Shown piece after piece: positions 27,601 to 34,668 of a stretch of 41,143 nucleotides of DNA (position 1 is the first letter of the stretch; each line of letters opens with the position of its first letter). Origin of the DNA: Chitinophaga pinensis (GTDB lineage Bacteria; Bacteroidota; Bacteroidia; Flavobacteriales_D; Crocinitomicaceae); NCBI GenBank assembly GCA_943324745.2, contig CALPMT020000028.1:1-41143 (forward strand), given 5' to 3'. The notes under the pieces were generated by a model. It was not told the DNA's origin and ran no database searches. It was given only the letters and a program-made list of their open reading frames with translations. The position numbers were made by a program, and so were the translations under genes.

Positions 27601-30600
27601 AAAGCTTCTGGAACCACGCCCAACGGATCTTCACTGACAGGTGTTATCGTAGTCACACCAAAAATTAATGGTTGTTTAGGTGCTACGGAAACTTTTAAGT
27701 TGATAGTAAACTCTATGGATGATGCAAGTTTTAACTACACAAAAAACTCATTGTGTCAATTAGATTTGAATCCTACTCCATTTATTTCAGGGACTACTGG
27801 AGGGAATTTCTCTTCAGTTCCTGGAGGATTATCATTAATTGCTAATTCAGGAAAAATAATTATTTCGACATCAATTGTAAATACTTATAGTGTTAAATAT
27901 ACTACAATTGGTGCTTGCCCTAAAGATTCTACCATAAGTATTATCATCAATCCTACAGCTTCTGTAAATACAGTAACTAGTCAACAACGTTGTCAAGACG
28001 ATAGCTTTAACCCGATTAATTTTACAGGGTCAGCCAATACAACTTTTAATTGGACAAACAGTAAAACTACTATTGGATTAGCAGCTTCTGGGACAGGAAA
28101 TATCGTATCTTTTAAAGCAACTGGAACAGTTTATGGAGGAAGTTCAATCGTTAGTAATTTAATTGTAACACCTGAAATTAATGGATGTACCGGAGCGTCA
28201 AAACCGTTTACTTTAACAGTAAATCCACTTGATAATCCTGCATTTGCTTATTCAGACAACTCTTATTGTACAGTTCAAGGAAATCCAACACCTGTAATAA
28301 CAGGTACAACAGGAGGAAAATTTACATCTACTCCAGCAGGTTTAAATGTTAATAGTACGACTGGTTTTATAGATTTAATAGCATCAATACCTAATAACTA
28401 TTTAATTACGTACACAACTCCAGGAAATTGTAAGGCTGATTCAACAGTCTCAATAGGTATTGGAGGAAAAGCTTCATTAAACGACATTGACGATCAAGAT
28501 GTATGTGAAGGAACTTCGTTTGATGAAGTTAATTTTACGGGTAGTCCGGGAACAGTATTCAGTTGGAAAAATTCAAATGCTACAGTAGGTATTCCTGACT
28601 CTGGTAAAGTGAATATTCCAGCTTTTATTGCTGCAGGAGTAGTTGGTTATAGAGATACATTAGCACAAATGACAGTTTCTTCGCGTATTGGTACTTGTAT
28701 TGGAAATATAGTAAACTTTAAATATAGAGTTCGTGCTAAACCAAATATTCAAGGTCGTATAGTTCAAACTCCTTTAACAGGTAAATTAGTGAAAGATACA
28801 GCTGTTTGTAAGGGAACAACTATCAAATTAATAGCATCAGGTATTAGTAAAAATTCAGATTATCATTGGTCTCCAAATACTGCATTACTTGGTTTTCCAT
28901 CTTCAGGAGCAAGTGTAACAACAAACATTGACTCTACGCAACAATTTATTATCCTCGGTCAAAACCAATTTGGTTGCTACAATACTGATAGTGTAATTGT
29001 TCGAATGTATAATCCTAAAGTGATTTCAACACATGTTGATACAACTGTTTGTGAAGGAGTTAATTTTAATGCGGTATCATTTAAGGGTAATACACCAACA
29101 CCAACTTTCAAATGGATTAATTCAAATATATCAATTGGATTAGTAGCTTCTGGTACAGGAGATATCGCAACTTTTATTGGGAAAAATAACTCAGCTTCAC
29201 AATTACAATCTGGTAAAATTACAGTAACACCAAATTATACAATTCCTTCCTCAGGTATCGTATGTTCAGGATCACCGAAAACCTTTAAACTAAATGTAAA
29301 TAAAGTAGATAATCCTTCTTTTACTGGCTATTTATCTCAATATTGTTCGAATGAAACAGCTTCAACTATCCCAACAATTACAGGTACAAAAAACGGATTG
29401 TTTACTGCTTTGCCATTCGGTTTAGTATTTAACCCAAATTCGGGACAAATATTTCCATCCTCCTCTGGTGCTAATACCTATTTTGTCAAATACACTACGA
29501 ATGGAGTTTGTTCGAAAGCTGATTCAATAAGTTTAATCATTAAACCTTTGTTAACAGCTTCTATAAGTGGAGATAAAACAATTTGTAAAGATGCAGCACA
29601 ACCATTAATTACTTTCAAAGGAGCTAATGGTACTGCACCATACACATTCAAGTATACAATCAATGGTGGTTCAATCAAACAAATTACGTCGCCTGTATCG
29701 GTGGATTCTGTGAGCTTACCTGTCGTAACATCTATCCCAGGAACCTATGTATATTCATTAGTGAGTGTTCAAGAATCGAGTGCTTCTCAATGTAGTAATG
29801 GAGTTAGTGGAAGTACAATAATAAATATTAATACGCTGCCAATTGCGCAAGTAAGTGGGACAGCAAGTGTATGCGAGGGAGGAACTTCTCCAAATGTTAC
29901 ATTTACGGGTGTCAATGGTACTTCACCATTCACATTCACGTATGCAATCAATGGTGTAACTCAACCTACTATTAATACTAAATCAGGAGAATACAGCGTG
30001 AGTGTTGCCCAATCAACTTCATCAAGTTCTACGTATACTTATTCATTAATCGGTATAAAAGACGGTAGTAGTTTAGGGTGTTACCAACCACAAAGTGCAT
30101 CTGCTACGATATCTGTTAAACCATTGCCAACAGCTACAATTCTGAGTAGCTCAAAATCAATATGTATGAATGGGAATAGTCCAACCATCACATTTACTGG
30201 TTCAAAAGGTAATCCACCATATACATTTGAATATAAAGTGAATGGCATCACAAATTACATCAATTCAAATAGTGGATCAAAAGCATCGTTAAATGTACCA
30301 ACAAATTCTCCTATAAAATATGTCTATGAATTAGTAAGTGTTCAAGATGCAGGTCAAAATTCGTGTAAAAACTCACAGGTATTAGGGAAGGATTCTGTAG
30401 ATATAATTCCAGGTGCATTTGTAAATCCATTGGATCCGAAGACAGTTTGTACTGATGCGAATTCAGGTGTTGTAACATTTACAGGCTCTACTAATACAAA
30501 ATTCAATTGGGTAAATAATAATACAACTACTGGATTGATGTCTGCTGGTCAAGATAGTATTCCTGTTTTTAAAGGGAAAAATAGCGCTCAAAACACACCT

Positions 30601-31689
30601 AATATTTCATTAATTACAGTAACTCCTTCAACTGGAGTATGTCAAGGAACTCCGATTACTTTTAAAATATTAGTTAGACCTAATCCGAAACCTAAAACAA
30701 GTCCATTAAAGAAAATCTGTCCAGGTGAAACACTTTTAATTAAAGGATTGACACCTCAAGGAACGACTCCAGATTATCAATACATTTGGACTCCAGACGC
30801 AACATTGAGCTGTTTAGATTGTCCAGAAGTTAACGCTAAGCCAACAACTCAAACAACCTATACATACATTGCAAAAGATGAATTTGGTTGTTCAGGTAAG
30901 GATGAATTTACATTATTAGTATACGACTCACCATCAATTTATGCAAACGACACTACCTTATGTGGCGGAACAGCTGAGATAAAACTAAAAGGAAAAGGAG
31001 GAGTATCGTATGTTTGGAGTGATGGCATTGAAGATGGAAAACCGTTTACACCCAATTTTGGAGTGAATACATATACAATATCTGGAGTCGATAAAAATGG
31101 ATGTACCGCAACAGATACTGTAAAAGTAAATGTGTTAACTCAACCAAAAGCCTCTTTTGAGTTAAGTGCTACTGAAGTTTATGCAGCACCTTCACAGCCA
31201 GCAAGTATAGTTATTACAAACACAACTAAAGATGCTTTAAAGTATGTATATAATTATGGAAATGGTGAGCCGATTGAAGAAGAAACTACTTTAGCTTCTA
31301 AAACTGCAATTTATAAAGTTCCTGGTGTTGCTACTGTAGCATTAACAGTTTATAATGGTGCATGTACAGATGCATTTAGTTTACCTTTAATCATCAAGAA
31401 AATTGATACTACATCGATTATAAAATTACCGAATGTCTTTACTCCAAATGGGGATGGTGAAAACGATGAATTCATGATTTCTGTGAAAAATGCGAAAACA
31501 TTACACTTATCTATTTTTAATAGATGGGGTAATGTTGTATATGAAATTACAGATACATCTCCAACATGGGATGGTAAAATAAATGGCTATTTAGCTGATG
31601 AAGGAGTGTATTTTTATGAATATACAATAGAAACTCAATCTGGACCACCACTCAAAGGGAATGGTTTTATACAATTGATTCGTAAATAA
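18667..31689 (+). CDS. giant Ig-repeat surface/secreted protein with T9SS type B sorting domain
   Basis: The 4340-aa product has a signal peptide (about 1-35, ending SFSFSQ), a CARDB-like domain (about 40-155), a He_PIG-like Ig domain (155-248), 17 BIG2-like repeats of about 77 aa (251-1565), then about 11 composite repeats of 150-175 aa (1566-3355), one further copy (3449-3625), three ISGxxxxC-type repeats (3627-3914), mixed PKD/Ig-like domains (3915-4250) and a gliding-motility-associated C-terminal domain (about 4252-4340: LPNVFTPNGDGENDEF, IFNRWGNVVYE, WDGKINGY). The last is the CHU_C/TIGR04131 sorting signal, which sends proteins through the type IX system. Almost every repeat carries paired Cys (VCxG...GCTTT). 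No enzyme domain is present; an adhesin, matrix or gliding-related role is inferred. The frame is uninterrupted over 13 kb. The gene is alone on its strand before yebC. Confidence 0.93.
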   Translation: MEHSFTLNYIKRLRLIMSILMFLSFSFTSSFSFSQDIVVDALNTFGEIKDGMCPNSSVTLEVRLLNNGNSSIIANNYTVTVLVKAPDNSTQTLNQNFALTALGKNKTANVTFNAKVDMHLQGTYDFAMVATYTGDTPPGGDGYDKHQYISVEGNVIDLVSLPATSAQSICLHSSLVNIRYDISGNYANAIDATASGLPAGVSSSFTYPILTISGTPKSTVGSPFTYSVTATGSCVGTGSDSTLTGTITVKPLPVLSYVENDSICEGSASSVSPMLGGVWVSSSPSVATITNGGAISGLVGGTTQFTFTNTATGCHDTLPKFTVKPLPVVNVITGTLTVCVGETTDLDNATTGGSWSSASTNIATVNPITGIVSGVSAGTSVISYTKVSLGCTTTVTTTVTVNALPIVNLTSGTKQACIGLGTTLTNASGGGIWSTSKPSVATVLGGVITGVAAGSSVISYTVTNSNGCSSSDTTTVKIYAFPTVNPITGMTTVCALDSTQLASTTGSGVWSSGTIGVATISASGMVKGISAGQSIISYTVTQNNCATTVTTTVTVNPLPIVNPITGVTNVCVGSATQLANSTVGGVWSSTTPAVAKIDSDGLVSGLTTGTSLIKYTVTSLGCSTTSSTTVNTFSMPSVNPITGVFSVCVGDSSQLSNVTNGGVWTSISTSKATISSNGWVKGIAAGKSVITYAVTIHGCTTTSTDTMTVIGLPVVPPLSGVADLCVNASTTYTNGVSGGNWSSSNPSVASINSASGVANGITSGSTTISYKVTQSGCSSTVNKVLTVNDLPVVSAILGSNTVCTGLTETLTSSPTGGVWSSNNANASVSSSGVVSGLIAGTSIISYAVSANNCTTTKTFNLTVNQSPVISALASSLGASICPADLTTFTATPSGGKWSSSLPSSVSIDSVTGVATAIASGSSVVSYTVNSSGCTSINTFSLTVKVAPVVTVIIGGGSVCYNQSLQLGSTPAGGIWSSSSPTNASINNSGLVTGLISSTTSTISYSVTSVDGCKTTKTKLITVNAMPVVAPITGLTNVCTGDSIQLANVDNSGVWSSVSSGIATISASGMVKGVSAGSSLINYAVTQNGCTTTVNYTVTVKATPVIPLITGVTTICANGTTKLSNALSGGSWISASTANATIDPSTGEVTGVSAGTSLITYSVSTGGCSSSKSTTVTLNPLPSVLPISGPTNVCVGSTITLSNNTPLGVWSSSDNLVALVNSSGVVTGVLAGAATISYSVTAAGCTSSSTYIIAVNAMPSVDNIKGNTTFCSGTTNQLTCVTSGGNWSSTNTSVATVDSTGLVSGTNAGTTTITYSITSNGCTTAKTLDLIINASPVVGNISGGSSVCMGNSLQLSSATLDGTWSSQSTGIATVNNLGKVSTVNPGKSVITYSKTIGSCTTIKTDTITVYAMPKVGVITGTLDICAGSSTQLADTTANGIWSTVSGAIATIDGFGKVTGLSAGSSLVNYSVTKNGCTSTVSTTVNVTGALIVSPILGNTVLCENATTQLTDNTPNGSWTSSTTNVATINSSGLLTGLVAGSTTITYSVVTNGVCPQIAQTTVTVNQVPTVNVISDKIVCQGGTVNGITFSGNSSPTYQWTNSNPAIGLASSGTGNIASFTGVGTTKGGAAQNAVINVTPNLGGCEGSSKSFFITVNSLDNPAFSYTSTSYCNLDANPTPTISGTSGGTFSSLPVGLSLDSSNGVVNLALSLDGTYAIKYKTLGACPQDSTVSLSISNNPTVNLTSDQSVCDGSNFNAINFAGTPGSVFDWTNNKTAIGLAASGSGNIISFTGTGTVAGGANISGLIVVTPHAGSCIGTRDTFLLQVKSKDNASFTYPSNTFCTTLDANPIANITGKTGGTFSATPSGLTLNPTTGEITLLTSSAGSYVMKYTTKGTCPNTSTLNLTIGDIPSVNAISSQTKCVGTNFDPITFTGSLGTTFDWTNNKTAIGLAASGSGDIASFTGTGVSAGLTTLTSTITVTPKIGSCTGAPKSFALTLNYSDNVTIAYSDNSYCAADANPTPIITGNTGGIFSATPAGLSIDSNTGQINILASTQNTYSVMYRTTGVCADTSIVPIGISFSPAVNNMLGQTVCAGTSFTKTTITGSAGSVFDWSNFNTAIGLASSGTGNIASFVSINSGNTSIQSTVTVTPRAGSCPGTPKTFILKVNAVDDATFSYSASSYCFNSVDIIPAISGTTGGTFTSTPSSGINLEAGTGKISVSNSAPGTYNITYLTPGVCPKVSSNVVTLHPQPMVNALSNQIVCQNANFNSINFSGSTSTIFTWTNSNTSIGLASTGTGSISSFKATGTSMGGSPETAILKVTPSIGTCLGSPLSVLLTVNSFDNPAFAYSDNSFCKSQVNPIPTITGATGGNFTVSPIGLDLDNVSGAINLANSTAGTYAITYTTQGNCPKDSTVSIAVGSNPVVNPISDQTTCIGSSFSLVSFSGNPGTVYDWTNSNPSIGLAASGTGDISSFNASGTLIGGTAIFGTISVTPRIGACKGTPKTFKLAVNPLDNANFSYANSSFCKSQGIQTPTISGLTGGTFSASPTGLSMTSLGTVNPGSSLSGTYTISYTTHGTCPNVTTVPFSVGINPSVNTISDQTVCTGGSFNAISFSGSLGAVFNWTNGNPSIGLAANGSGNIPSFTSLAFGASTITVTPIVGTCIGTAKTFTLTANPVQATNLSYAQPSYCSSQVNPTPTTTGPAGGTYSVFPSGLSINSTTGQVDLAASTAGTYVVTYSVSGVSCAANSTTQITVGANPSVNVIASQAVCDDVNFNAITFTGSVGTQYTWVNTNSSIGLATSGTGNINSFIGTNSSNGIISGTVTVTPSIGTCIGSAKSFTLSVKPTDDASFSYTSNKYCSDASNPKPTIIGTNGGSFTSTNNNITLDGTSGKITIGSSKAGTYDITYLTNGACPKASTEIITIVPLPTVNSISDQTVCNGSNFNTIIFTGSANTQFDWSNSKPAIGIPASGVSDITSFKASGTTPNGSSLTGVIVVTPKINGCLGATETFKLIVNSMDDASFNYTKNSLCQLDLNPTPFISGTTGGNFSSVPGGLSLIANSGKIIISTSIVNTYSVKYTTIGACPKDSTISIIINPTASVNTVTSQQRCQDDSFNPINFTGSANTTFNWTNSKTTIGLAASGTGNIVSFKATGTVYGGSSIVSNLIVTPEINGCTGASKPFTLTVNPLDNPAFAYSDNSYCTVQGNPTPVITGTTGGKFTSTPAGLNVNSTTGFIDLIASIPNNYLITYTTPGNCKADSTVSIGIGGKASLNDIDDQDVCEGTSFDEVNFTGSPGTVFSWKNSNATVGIPDSGKVNIPAFIAAGVVGYRDTLAQMTVSSRIGTCIGNIVNFKYRVRAKPNIQGRIVQTPLTGKLVKDTAVCKGTTIKLIASGISKNSDYHWSPNTALLGFPSSGASVTTNIDSTQQFIILGQNQFGCYNTDSVIVRMYNPKVISTHVDTTVCEGVNFNAVSFKGNTPTPTFKWINSNISIGLVASGTGDIATFIGKNNSASQLQSGKITVTPNYTIPSSGIVCSGSPKTFKLNVNKVDNPSFTGYLSQYCSNETASTIPTITGTKNGLFTALPFGLVFNPNSGQIFPSSSGANTYFVKYTTNGVCSKADSISLIIKPLLTASISGDKTICKDAAQPLITFKGANGTAPYTFKYTINGGSIKQITSPVSVDSVSLPVVTSIPGTYVYSLVSVQESSASQCSNGVSGSTIININTLPIAQVSGTASVCEGGTSPNVTFTGVNGTSPFTFTYAINGVTQPTINTKSGEYSVSVAQSTSSSSTYTYSLIGIKDGSSLGCYQPQSASATISVKPLPTATILSSSKSICMNGNSPTITFTGSKGNPPYTFEYKVNGITNYINSNSGSKASLNVPTNSPIKYVYELVSVQDAGQNSCKNSQVLGKDSVDIIPGAFVNPLDPKTVCTDANSGVVTFTGSTNTKFNWVNNNTTTGLMSAGQDSIPVFKGKNSAQNTPNISLITVTPSTGVCQGTPITFKILVRPNPKPKTSPLKKICPGETLLIKGLTPQGTTPDYQYIWTPDATLSCLDCPEVNAKPTTQTTYTYIAKDEFGCSGKDEFTLLVYDSPSIYANDTTLCGGTAEIKLKGKGGVSYVWSDGIEDGKPFTPNFGVNTYTISGVDKNGCTATDTVKVNVLTQPKASFELSATEVYAAPSQPASIVITNTTKDALKYVYNYGNGEPIEEETTLASKTAIYKVPGVATVALTVYNGACTDAFSLPLIIKKIDTTSIIKLPNVFTPNGDGENDEFMISVKNAKTLHLSIFNRWGNVVYEITDTSPTWDGKINGYLADEGVYFYEYTIETQSGPPLKGNGFIQLIRK
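19420..23361 (+). repeat. array of 17 BIG2-like repeats inside the giant gene
   Basis: Each unit reads roughly LPxVxPITGxxxVCxGxxxQL, then GGxWSSSxxxVATIxxxGxVxGxxAGxSxISYxVTxxGCTTT. Units begin with a Pro-containing linker and contain one Cys near the start and one near the end, about 55 residues apart, consistent with a disulfide per domain. Unit length is near 77 aa; sequence between units has diverged well beyond exact DNA repeats. Confidence 0.85.
23362..28740 (+). repeat. array of about 11 composite Ig/PKD-like repeats inside the giant gene
   Basis: Each composite unit has a first half (VNxISDQTVCxGxxFNxIxF, FDWTNxxxxIGLAASGxGxI, VTPxxGxCxGxxKTF) and a second half (DNxxFxYxxxxYC, NPTPxIxGTxGGxFSxxPxGL, TxGxCPxDSTVS). 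At least two units still share DNA: 23968-24018 and 24484-24534 differ at one base in 51. A further complete copy lies at 29011-29550, and the 11th unit lacks the second half. Confidence 0.85.
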
Positions 31690-31758
31690 CTTTCGGTCTA
31701 TTGGAGATGTTGTTGAGAAAAAAATTAAATTCGCGAATAATATAAAAAAAAATATAAA

Positions 31759-32469
31759 ATGGGAAGAGCGTTCGAATATCGTAGAGCATCGAAAGAAAAA
31801 CGTTGGGACAAAATGTCAAGATTGTTCCCCAAACTGGGTAAAGCTATAACTATGGCTGCGAAAGAAGGTGGAGAGGATCCTTCTACAAATGCAAAACTTC
31901 GTACTGCAATTCAGAATGCAAAGGCACAAAACATGCCGAAGGATAATATTGAATCAGCAATAAAAAGAGCGACTCAAAAGGATACTGCAAGTTTTAATGA
32001 AATTAATTACGAAGGTAAAGGTCCTCATGGTGTGTTATTTTACATTGAATGTGCAACGGATAATTCTACAAGAACTGTAGCAAATGTAAAATCATATTTT
32101 AATAAATCTGGTGGTTCTATTGTTCCTAATGGGCAACTGGAATTTATGTTCGATCGAAAATCTGTTTTTGAATTAGCCTTAAAAGATGGATTAGAAGCGG
32201 ATGAGTTAGAATTAGAATTAATTGATGCTGGTTGTGAATCAATTGAAGTAGAAGAAGATAAATTAGTTGTTTATGGTGATTTTACTTCATTCGGGACACT
32301 TTCAAAAGGTATCGATGATTTACAACTAGAAGTATTAAAAGCTACGCTTCAACGTATTCCAACTTCTCCAATTGATTTAACAGAAGAACAAATGGTTGAC
32401 ATTGAAAAATTGTTGGATAAAATCGAAGAAGACGATGATGTGCAACAAGTTTTTACAAATATTTCCTAA
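31759..32469 (+). CDS. yebC: YebC/PmpR family protein (TACO1 type)
   Basis: The 236-aa product opens with [20 protein letters not shown] and continues [20 protein letters not shown], then [19 protein letters not shown], all hallmarks of the YebC/TACO1 family. Members were annotated as transcription regulators (PmpR); recent work on relatives points to relief of ribosome stalling on proline stretches. The family call is certain; which role applies here is not shown by sequence. The length is typical. It begins 69 bases after the giant gene, with no visible terminator between them, and a good hairpin terminator follows at 32482-32512, so it may receive read-through from the giant gene. Confidence 0.93.
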   Translation: MGRAFEYRRASKEKRWDKMSRLFPKLGKAITMAAKEGGEDPSTNAKLRTAIQNAKAQNMPKDNIESAIKRATQKDTASFNEINYEGKGPHGVLFYIECATDNSTRTVANVKSYFNKSGGSIVPNGQLEFMFDRKSVFELALKDGLEADELELELIDAGCESIEVEEDKLVVYGDFTSFGTLSKGIDDLQLEVLKATLQRIPTSPIDLTEEQMVDIEKLLDKIEEDDDVQQVFTNIS

Positions 32470-32481
32470 TTAATATTTTAA

Positions 32482-32512
32482 GAGGCTACCTGAAAAGGTA
32501 GCCTCAATTTTT
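32482..32512 (+). terminator. intrinsic terminator after yebC
   Basis: GAGGCTACC (32482-32490) pairs perfectly with GGTAGCCTC (32497-32505) around TGAAAA, followed by AA and a T-run. The rsmI start codon comes only 7 bases after it, so rsmI must be transcribed either from read-through or from a promoter inside the hairpin region. Confidence 0.85.
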
Positions 32513-32518
32513 TCTATT

Positions 32519-33211
32519 ATGCCTGAATTAATACTTGTTCCTACACCTGTTGGAAATCTTGAAGATATTACGCTTAGAGCCATACGAATTTTAAAAGAAG
32601 CAACTATTATATATGCTGAAGATACTCGTGTAACTAAAAAATTACTCAATCATCTAGAAATTCAAAAGCAAGTTTTTCCTTTTCATGCTCATAACGAACA
32701 TAAAATGTTAGAAAATGTGATAGGCTATGTAAAGTCTTCTGAATTAACGGTTTTGGTTTCAGACGCAGGTACACCAGCTATTTCGGATCCTGGGTTCCTG
32801 TTAGTTCGAGCGTGTATTGAAGAAGGAATTAAAGTTTCTTGTCTTCCTGGTCCAACGGCTGTTATTCCTGCCTTGGTGGGTAGTGGTTTTCCTTGTGATC
32901 GTTTTTGTTTTGAAGGTTTTTTACCACATAAAAAAGGAAGACAAACCAAGTTGATGGAACTTGCTCAAGAAGAACGTACGATAGTGTTATATGAATCACC
33001 ACATCGACTGGTAAAGTGTTTGGCTCAAATAGAAGAGTTCTTTGAACCAACTCGTAAAGTATGTGTAGTAAGAGAAATTTCAAAAATCTATGAAGAATAC
33101 CAACGTGGTGAGGTAACTGAGGTTCGAAAACATTATGAACAAAAACCACCAAAAGGTGAAATAGTAATTGTAATAGAAGGTAAGCAAATTTTGAAGAAAG
33201 GTAAAGAATAA
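32519..33211 (+). CDS. rsmI: RsmI, 16S rRNA (cytidine-1402-2'-O)-methyltransferase
   Basis: The 230-aa product has the RsmI motifs LVPTPVGNLEDITLRAIRIL (5-24), IYAEDTRVTKKLLNHL (35-50), LVSDAGTPAISDPGFLLVRA (78-97), CLPGPTAVIPALVGSG and VLYESPHRL. It 2'-O-methylates C1402 in the decoding centre with SAM. The C-terminal extension of the E. coli enzyme (286 aa) is absent, as is usual in this phylum. The ATG at 32519 begins right after the yebC terminator. The flippase gene starts 12 bases downstream, forming a likely rsmI-flippase-ctaA unit. Confidence 0.93.
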   Translation: MPELILVPTPVGNLEDITLRAIRILKEATIIYAEDTRVTKKLLNHLEIQKQVFPFHAHNEHKMLENVIGYVKSSELTVLVSDAGTPAISDPGFLLVRACIEEGIKVSCLPGPTAVIPALVGSGFPCDRFCFEGFLPHKKGRQTKLMELAQEERTIVLYESPHRLVKCLAQIEEFFEPTRKVCVVREISKIYEEYQRGEVTEVRKHYEQKPPKGEIVIVIEGKQILKKGKE

Positions 33212-33223
33212 TAAATCAATTAC

Positions 33224-34666
33224 ATGCAAAAAAAGTTTCTTTCGAATTTAGTCTGGATGGTTTTTTTTAATCTTTTGATTAAACCATATGCTATTTTTGG
33301 AATTGATGCTGAGGTGCAAAATAGAGTGGGAACGGAAGCATACGGATTGTATTTTACACTACTTAATTTTTCTTATTTGTTTAATATTTTTCTCGATTTA
33401 GGTATCACAAATTATAATACACGTTATGTTGCTCAACATCCAAATTTGGTGAAAAGGTATATTGGAAACATTTTAAGTTTAAGAATAATATTGTTTTTTG
33501 TTTATGTAGTATTGAGTGTTAGCTTGGCATTTATCCTAGGTTATAACGCGCGCCAATTTTGGTTTGTATATGTTTTGATTTTTAATCAATTCTTAATTAG
33601 TGTTTTATTGTATTTTAGGAGTTGTTTTGCTGGACTTTTACTGTTTAAATGGGATATTTTCCTTTCGATTTTAGACCGTATTTTATTAATTATTATCGTT
33701 TCTTTTCTGCTTTATCATCCTTTTTTTCAGGGTCAGTTCGATATAAAATGGTTTGCTTTAGCTCAAACAGCCTCTTTTTTTGTTTCAGTTTTAGTTGCAA
33801 TAATTTTAGTATTCAAACGAATTGGATTACCTCGTCTACATTGGGGGAGGGCTTTTAATATCGTAATACTTAAGAAAAGCTTTCCCTATGCATTATTGAT
33901 TTTATTAATGATGCTATATACGCGCATTGATGCGATGATGATTGAACGATTACACGTAAATGGAAATAAACAAGTGGGAATCTATGCACAAGCATTTCGT
34001 ATGTTGGATGCAAGTTTAATGTTTGTTATGCTGTTTACAGGCCTACTCTTTCCTTTATTTTCAAGAATTTTAAAAGATAAATCTAGCATTATTCCTTTAT
34101 TAGATACTTCTTCGCGTTTAGTTATTGCTTTTACAACTATGATGAGTTTTTCGTGTTGTTTGTTTGCTTATTTTATTTTGGATTCAATTTATTTACACGA
34201 TATCATTTATGTAGTTCCAACATTTCGTTTGTTAATGCTAAGTTTAATTCCAACAGCATTTATTTTTGTTTATGGAACTTTAATGACTGCGAATGGTGAT
34301 TTAAAGAAGTTGAATTTGCTGTCATTTATTGGATTGGTATTAAATGTACTTTTAAATTTTATGTTGATCCCAAAACATGGTGCATTTGGTGCTGCAGTTG
34401 CAACATTTACAACACAATTGCTAATTGCGATATTTTATTTTTTTACGATTTGGAAACAATTTTCTTTAAACTTTAAATATAGAGAACTGTTCAGATATCT
34501 GTATTATACCTTGTGGTGTTTGATTTCAACCTGGTTAAGCTTTAAAATAAAAACAGATATCTATCAATTCTTTACTTTCATTGGATTATTAACTTTAGGC
34601 ATGTTTTTGTTTGGATTAATTCCTTTAAGAACAATGCTTTCTTCATTAAAAAAAGAAATACTTTGA
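33224..34666 (+). CDS. polysaccharide flippase (oligosaccharide flippase family)
   Basis: The 480-aa product has about 14 hydrophobic helices over its whole length. Family marks include the N-terminal VWMVFFNLLIKPYAIFGIDA, VGTEAYGLYFTLLNFSYLFN (36-55), LDLGITNYNTRY (57-68), a central YTRIDAMMIERL (helix 7 region) and GIYAQAFRMLDA, which resembles the GxYxxAxxL motif of Wzx-type exporters. It would carry lipid-linked oligosaccharides outward across the inner membrane. It differs from the flippase at 8702 throughout and is not a recent duplicate. It lies between rsmI (12 bases) and ctaA, whose ATG at 34669 starts 2 bases after this gene's stop; no sugar-biosynthesis gene is near. Confidence 0.85.
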   Translation: MQKKFLSNLVWMVFFNLLIKPYAIFGIDAEVQNRVGTEAYGLYFTLLNFSYLFNIFLDLGITNYNTRYVAQHPNLVKRYIGNILSLRIILFFVYVVLSVSLAFILGYNARQFWFVYVLIFNQFLISVLLYFRSCFAGLLLFKWDIFLSILDRILLIIIVSFLLYHPFFQGQFDIKWFALAQTASFFVSVLVAIILVFKRIGLPRLHWGRAFNIVILKKSFPYALLILLMMLYTRIDAMMIERLHVNGNKQVGIYAQAFRMLDASLMFVMLFTGLLFPLFSRILKDKSSIIPLLDTSSRLVIAFTTMMSFSCCLFAYFILDSIYLHDIIYVVPTFRLLMLSLIPTAFIFVYGTLMTANGDLKKLNLLSFIGLVLNVLLNFMLIPKHGAFGAAVATFTTQLLIAIFYFFTIWKQFSLNFKYRELFRYLYYTLWCLISTWLSFKIKTDIYQFFTFIGLLTLGMFLFGLIPLRTMLSSLKKEIL

Positions 34667-34668
34667 TT

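Noticed and set aside
22605-29678. Several antisense frames of 60-86 aa within the giant gene
   Set aside because: They are mirror products of the Thr/Ser/Val-rich repeats and recur at matching repeat positions; no independent coding signs.
8702-34666. The two flippases as a recent duplication
   Set aside because: Their N-termini and central motifs differ and no long shared stretch is visible; they are separate family members.
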